Assembly (NCBI GenBank): GCA_031386985.1
Contig: JANNCV010000044.1
Span: forward strand, 62,001-126,000
Origin: JANJUB01 sp031386985
Lineage (GTDB): Bacteria > Armatimonadota > Fimbriimonadia > Fimbriimonadales > Fimbriimonadaceae
Length of the DNA stretch: 64,000 nt
Direction: 5' to 3'
In this document: in pieces, positions 60,300 through 64,000 of the stretch
How positions within the stretch are numbered: the first letter of the stretch is position 1
Layout of the letters: each line of letters begins with the position of its first letter
Translations under genes and position numbers: made by a program
The notes under the pieces: generated by a model
The model's input: the letters and a program-made list of their open reading frames with translations, nothing else
Told to the model about the DNA's origin: nothing
The model's database searches: none

Positions 60300-61239
60300 G
60301 CGGACCGGTCAGACCGGGGCGGTTATCGTCCTCTTCGCCAGGCTTTAAAACGGCCTTGTTATTTGTGATCTTGATGGTTGGTTTAAGGTCAATCAGATCG
60401 GGCCCTAGACCGTCCGAAATCGAATCCTCATCCGAAATCGGCAGAAGAATCGAAACACGTCGGTTCGCCGGGTTCAGAGGCTCCGCCGGGATTTTCAGCC
60501 GACGATTCGCGTATCCGTTAACTCCCAGAAAAAATCGCTCCCTAACCCCGCCGCCTTGAAGTGCGCGGCGCATCGTGTTGGCGCGATCTTGGCTAAGGTC
60601 CCAGTTGTCGTATGATGCGCCGGTTCCGTATGGGCGAGCATCGGTATGGCCCTCAATATACATTGTGCGGCCAACCTTTCCAAGAATCTGGGCCAGCGTG
60701 TTTACAATGATGACCGCTTCTGGTTTTAACTTTGCCGAGCCGGTTTCGAAGAAAACCGATCCCTTGTCTTCCTTTAGCTCGATCCGCAGGCCCTCACGGG
60801 TGACCTCGATTTCAATGTGCTCGATGAGCTCAGAAAGTGAGCGAGGCTGAGGGTCCTTTTTCTTTCCCGGCTCATCTTTTTTGGGTCCCATTCCTAGGGC
60901 CTTCTCGATCCTGTCGCCGATCATAATGATCGCCTTTTTGTCGTTGTGTTCAATATCGGCTTTCTGCTTTTTAACCTTGCCGGAAGTGATAGGGGCACCC
61001 GGGAACCTTACAATGTTGCGACTGAATGCGGCGGTCTTCGAATAGCCGAAAGGATCGTTGAAGTATCCGGAAATCTCGGTCTTAGCCTCATCCGAAAGGC
61101 CAAGAATCCACATGACCATAAAGAAGGCCATCATCGCTGTGACAAAGTCGGCATAGGCAACCTTCCATGATCCGCCATGGTGGGCATGACCATGGGACTT
61201 CTTCTTCTTAATGATAATCGGCGTGCCGTCTGAAGCCAT
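60277..61239 (-). CDS. motB: Flagellar motor stator protein MotB
   Basis: MotB anchors the stator to peptidoglycan. The 320-residue protein has the single membrane helix with the proton-binding Asp31 (AYADFVTAMMAFFMVMWILG), a plug-like linker and an OmpA-like domain (VFFETGSAKLKPEAVIIVNT, then MYIEGHTDARPYG and LSQDRANTMRRAL). The N-terminus is rich in Lys and His. It follows motA with a 1-base gap. Confidence 0.93.
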   Translation of the reverse strand: MASDGTPIIIKKKKSHGHAHHGGSWKVAYADFVTAMMAFFMVMWILGLSDEAKTEISGYFNDPFGYSKTAAFSRNIVRFPGAPITSGKVKKQKADIEHNDKKAIIMIGDRIEKALGMGPKKDEPGKKKDPQPRSLSELIEHIEIEVTREGLRIELKEDKGSVFFETGSAKLKPEAVIIVNTLAQILGKVGRTMYIEGHTDARPYGTGASYDNWDLSQDRANTMRRALQGGGVRERFFLGVNGYANRRLKIPAEPLNPANRRVSILLPISDEDSISDGLGPDLIDLKPTIKITNNKAVLKPGEEDDNRPGLTGPLIPERAH

Positions 61240-61240
61240 G

Positions 61241-62176
61241 TTATGCTGCCTTTTCCTTAACCGCGGTTTCCATTTCTACAAATCCGGGGCGCGCACTTGG
61301 ATCAATGTTTCGGCGGGCAAACTCGACGCACGTGATCGGGGACTCGCCCCGGGCGAAGCTGAACAGCGCGTATCGAAGGCAGTTCATATAGGCTCCCTCT
61401 GATCGCATCCGGAGCTCCATGGCCCTAGAAATCGGGCTGCAAACGCCGTATGCAAGCAAAATCCCAAGGAACGTTCCGACCAGCGCGGCCGCAACGGACT
61501 GTCCAATATCGGCCGCCGAGCCAACCCCGATCTTGCCCATTGTGACGATAACGCCAAGAACGGCCGCGACAATTCCAAATCCGGGCATGGCATCGCCAAC
61601 GGTTTGAATCGCTTCCGCCGGAATCCTCTGCTCGGCGTGAGCGGTTTCAAGGTCAATTTCCATCATCTCCGATAGATCATGGGGCCCAACCGCACCGGTG
61701 AGAATGACTTTCATCGTGTCGCAGAAAAAATGAACGGCGTGATGATTTGCCAAAAACGAGGGGAATCGCTTGATGATATCGCTGTCTTCGGGCTTTTCTA
61801 TGTGCTGCTCAAGGCCAAGCAAGCCTTCCTTTCGCGCAACATTGAAGAGCTGATACATCATCTTAAGAACATCAAGATAAGCCGCTTTGACGAACGGGTC
61901 CGGCTTGAGTAGGCCGGTGAATGCCTTCAACGTTGCCTTCATGTTGCTCATCCCGTTGGCAGCAAGGAACGAACCCAAGCCAGCCCCGCCGAGAATGATG
62001 AACTCGTTGATCTGAATGAGCACCCCGATCTGGCCTTGGTGCATCACATAACCCGCAATAGTGGCCCCCATGACCACCAGAATCCCAATAATTAAAAACA
62101 TCCCTGTTAAATCCCCTGCTTGGGTTGTTCCACGTTTGCTGGTAAATCCTACAGCCTTCGCCACCCAATTTTGCAA
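61241..62176 (-). CDS. motA: Flagellar motor stator protein MotA
   Basis: MotA forms the ring of the stator that turns the rotor. The protein has four membrane helices, with IGVLIQINEFIILGGAGLGS in the first pair and PAEAIQTVGDAMPGFGIVAA and ALVGTFLGILLAYG in the second, and a cytoplasmic loop with charged residues. The start is a TTG at 62176 (311 residues). The internal ATG at 62104 (MFLIIGILVVMGA) matches where most MotA proteins begin and may be the true start. Confidence 0.92.
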   Translation of the reverse strand: MQNWVAKAVGFTSKRGTTQAGDLTGMFLIIGILVVMGATIAGYVMHQGQIGVLIQINEFIILGGAGLGSFLAANGMSNMKATLKAFTGLLKPDPFVKAAYLDVLKMMYQLFNVARKEGLLGLEQHIEKPEDSDIIKRFPSFLANHHAVHFFCDTMKVILTGAVGPHDLSEMMEIDLETAHAEQRIPAEAIQTVGDAMPGFGIVAAVLGVIVTMGKIGVGSAADIGQSVAAALVGTFLGILLAYGVCSPISRAMELRMRSEGAYMNCLRYALFSFARGESPITCVEFARRNIDPSARPGFVEMETAVKEKAA

Positions 62177-62279
62177 ACTTCTACGAGATCACTTAAGCCC
62201 GAGAAAATGGACGGGTAAAATGTGTCTACTTTCGAAACCGCGATCGGGCGTTTTTGCCGTCGCATAGAGGACCAAGACA

Positions 62280-63839
62280 ATGTCGTCAGTAGCTTCAACA
62301 AACCCCACATTTAACTTCAATAGTGCCGATCTTATCCACAAGAATCTCTCGGTCACCGAGCTCGTGGAGCACGCGATAAGGGATGGCGACAAGCTCGCTG
62401 CAAACGGTGCGCTGGTCGCGTATACGGGCAAGTACCGGGGCCGAACGCCAAAGGACAAGCACACCGTGCGAGAGCCGGGGAGCGAGGCAAACATCTGGTG
62501 GGGCAACAACGCCGATATGTCACCCGAGACGTTCGCCAAGCTAGTAGATAAAGCGAATGAGTACATGAAGGGCAAGACGCTCTACCAGATTGACACCTAC
62601 GGCGGGGCCGATCCTAAGCACCGCATCAAAGCGCGCTTCATGGTGGAGCGGCCCTATCACGCGATGTTTATCAAGCAACTTCTCATTCGGCCAAATGCGG
62701 CTGAACTGGCAAGCTACGAACCGGATTGGACGATTGTTGACCTTTGCTATCTGAACACCGATCCCGAAGCGGATGGCGTAAAGGGCGACGCTACGATCGC
62801 GCTGAATTTCGCGGAGAAAAAGGTTTTGATTCTGGGCACGCAATATGCGGGCGAGATGAAGAAATCTGTTTTCACCATCTTGAACTACATTCTCCCCCTA
62901 AAGGGCGTTCTGAGCATGCACTGTTCGGCAAATATTGGGGAAGCTGGCGATACGGCCCTGTTCTTCGGGCTGAGCGGGACGGGCAAAACAACGCTCAGTG
63001 CCGACCCGGAGCGGGACCTGATTGGCGATGATGAGCATGGCTGGACAGACGAAGGCGTCTTCAACTTCGAAGGCGGTTGCTACGCAAAGTGCATAAAACT
63101 AAGCAAGGAAGGCGAGCCGCAGATTTGGGATGCGATTAAATTTGGTTCTGTTCTGGAAAACGTGATTCTCGACGAGAATCGAGTGCCGAATTACGACGAC
63201 ACAAGCCTCACCGAAAACACGCGATGCGCCTATCCGGTGGACTACATTGAGAACGCGCTCATCCCAAGTGTGGGAGGGCACCCAAAAAATATCGTCTTTC
63301 TTACGTGTGACGCTTTTGGAGTTTTGCCCCCGGTTTCCCGACTAAGTGCAGAACAAGCTATGTATCACTTCCTAAACGGCTACACCGCAAAGGTCGCCGG
63401 AACGGAGGCCGGAGTAACCGAGCCTTCCGCAACCTTTTCAACCTGTTTCGGCGCCCCATTTCTGCCCCTGCGACCAAGCGCATACGCCGAGCTACTGGGT
63501 CAAAAACTCGCAAAGCACGGTTCGAAGGTTTGGCTGATAAACACCGGCTGGAGCGGCGGCGGCTACGGAGTAGGTTCGCGCATGAAGCTCAAGTTCACTC
63601 GAGCGATGATTGACGCCGCTTTCTCGGGAGATTTGGACAACGTCGAGTACTTAACCGATCCCGTTTTTGGACTATCGGTCCCAACCTCATGCCCCGATGT
63701 TCCGGCCGAAATCCTAACGCCACGAAACACGTGGGCGGATAAGGATGCCTACGACGCCAAGGCTAAGCAGCTCTTCGAGATGTTCGAAGCCAACTATCTG
63801 AAAATGAAAACCGGAATGTCTGGCTCAGCCGAAGGATAG
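62280..63839 (+). CDS. pckA: Phosphoenolpyruvate carboxykinase (ATP)
   Basis: PckA converts oxaloacetate to phosphoenolpyruvate in gluconeogenesis. The 519-residue protein has the ATP-type motifs: YTGKYRGRTPKDKHTVRE near the start, the P-loop GLSGTGKTTLSAD, LIGDDEHGWTDEGVFNFEGG with the metal-binding Asp, and CDAFGVLPPVSRLS. GAGG lies nine bases before the start codon. It stands alone and diverges from motA. Confidence 0.95.
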   Translation: MSSVASTNPTFNFNSADLIHKNLSVTELVEHAIRDGDKLAANGALVAYTGKYRGRTPKDKHTVREPGSEANIWWGNNADMSPETFAKLVDKANEYMKGKTLYQIDTYGGADPKHRIKARFMVERPYHAMFIKQLLIRPNAAELASYEPDWTIVDLCYLNTDPEADGVKGDATIALNFAEKKVLILGTQYAGEMKKSVFTILNYILPLKGVLSMHCSANIGEAGDTALFFGLSGTGKTTLSADPERDLIGDDEHGWTDEGVFNFEGGCYAKCIKLSKEGEPQIWDAIKFGSVLENVILDENRVPNYDDTSLTENTRCAYPVDYIENALIPSVGGHPKNIVFLTCDAFGVLPPVSRLSAEQAMYHFLNGYTAKVAGTEAGVTEPSATFSTCFGAPFLPLRPSAYAELLGQKLAKHGSKVWLINTGWSGGGYGVGSRMKLKFTRAMIDAAFSGDLDNVEYLTDPVFGLSVPTSCPDVPAEILTPRNTWADKDAYDAKAKQLFEMFEANYLKMKTGMSGSAEG

Positions 63840-64000
63840 CCTGCCTGCGAGGCCGTCTCACGCGTTTTTCGAGCGCGCCGCGACTAAGCTGGGGCTGACA
63901 AATTTCTCTACACCTAGCAGGCAGTCCTTTCGCATGACAGGTTCTAAAAGCGGAGTTACCGGCTAAACTCACCGCCCCTCATTCGGGTACAACCGAAGGC
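63840..64000. other. Intergenic sequence at the window end
   Basis: No gene is visible. CTGCCTGC (63841) and GCAGGCAG (63917) form a long-range inverted repeat just after pckA. The GC-rich stretch between them could fold, but it does not match a known RNA or a typical terminator. Confidence 0.4.

Noticed and set aside
63763..63972. 69-codon frame at the right end, minus strand
   Set aside because: It overlaps the pckA 3' end in antisense and has no family resemblance or ribosome site.

Overview
The window reads as part of the chromosome of a flagellated, diderm bacterium of moderate G+C content. It most resembles Armatimonadota of the Fimbriimonadia type, although no marker here proves the phylum. 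The outer-membrane evidence is a flagellar P ring and L ring (FlgI, FlgH), a PorV-like beta-barrel and an OstA/LptA-like protein. The lineage hint is a pseudopilin with the ILFPVFAQAK-type N-terminus that is common in Armatimonadota and Planctomycetota. TTG start codons are frequent. Several genes have a -10-like hexamer only 5-9 bases before the start codon and no Shine-Dalgarno site. I see no tRNA, rRNA, CRISPR array, prophage or intact insertion sequence.

Layout. 1-3505 (minus): a secreted operon of an Ig-like protein, a PorV-like barrel and a caspase-fold protein without its catalytic residues. 3664-7713 (plus): fliD, then two Opp/Dpp-type permeases. 7831-9078: an STN-like protein with repeated LTxxQ-like motifs. 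9129-14979 (minus): ABC ATPase, permease, TPR-like membrane protein, SRP RNA, then dnaX-ebfC-recR. 15156-16502 (minus): a secreted protein. 16667-23495 (plus): a tightly overlapping flagellar cluster flgF-G-A-H-I-J-N-K. 23606-26079: a degenerate and an intact S41 processing protease. 26118-33841: purE, infA, a BlaR/BlaI-like pair, galM, a malate/lactate dehydrogenase with a phosphoesterase and a Nudix enzyme, and small envelope proteins. 33878-42726: an MFS transporter, an M1 aminopeptidase, a repeat-rich intergenic element, a lipid kinase, a lipoprotein, murJ and pcp. 42733-51462 (minus): a tiny lipoprotein, a pseudopilin, two large secreted Ig-like proteins (one a zinc metalloprotease), a NeuD-type acyltransferase, fmt and def. 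51588-59115 (plus): fadD, secreted proteins, an OstA-like protein and a toxin-antitoxin pair with a frameshifted toxin. 59109-63839: a DUF1080 protein, a low-molecular-weight phosphatase, motB/motA (minus) and pckA.

How the genes work together. Much of the window serves the envelope and motility: rod, rings, hook-junction and cap proteins, the stator, lipid II flipping and probable outer-membrane lipid transport. Core housekeeping is represented by the recombination/clamp-loader operon, initiator-tRNA formylation with deformylation, purine synthesis and gluconeogenesis.

The most unusual observations are these. FlgA carries an N-terminal domain resembling the D1 domain of the rod protein FlgG. 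Three secreted or membrane proteins look like enzymes whose catalytic residues have been lost (caspase fold, S41 fold, possible HExxH fold). A strong hairpin overlaps and would compete with the 5' end of the SRP RNA. A structured, MITE-like element sits between an M1 peptidase gene and a lipid kinase gene.
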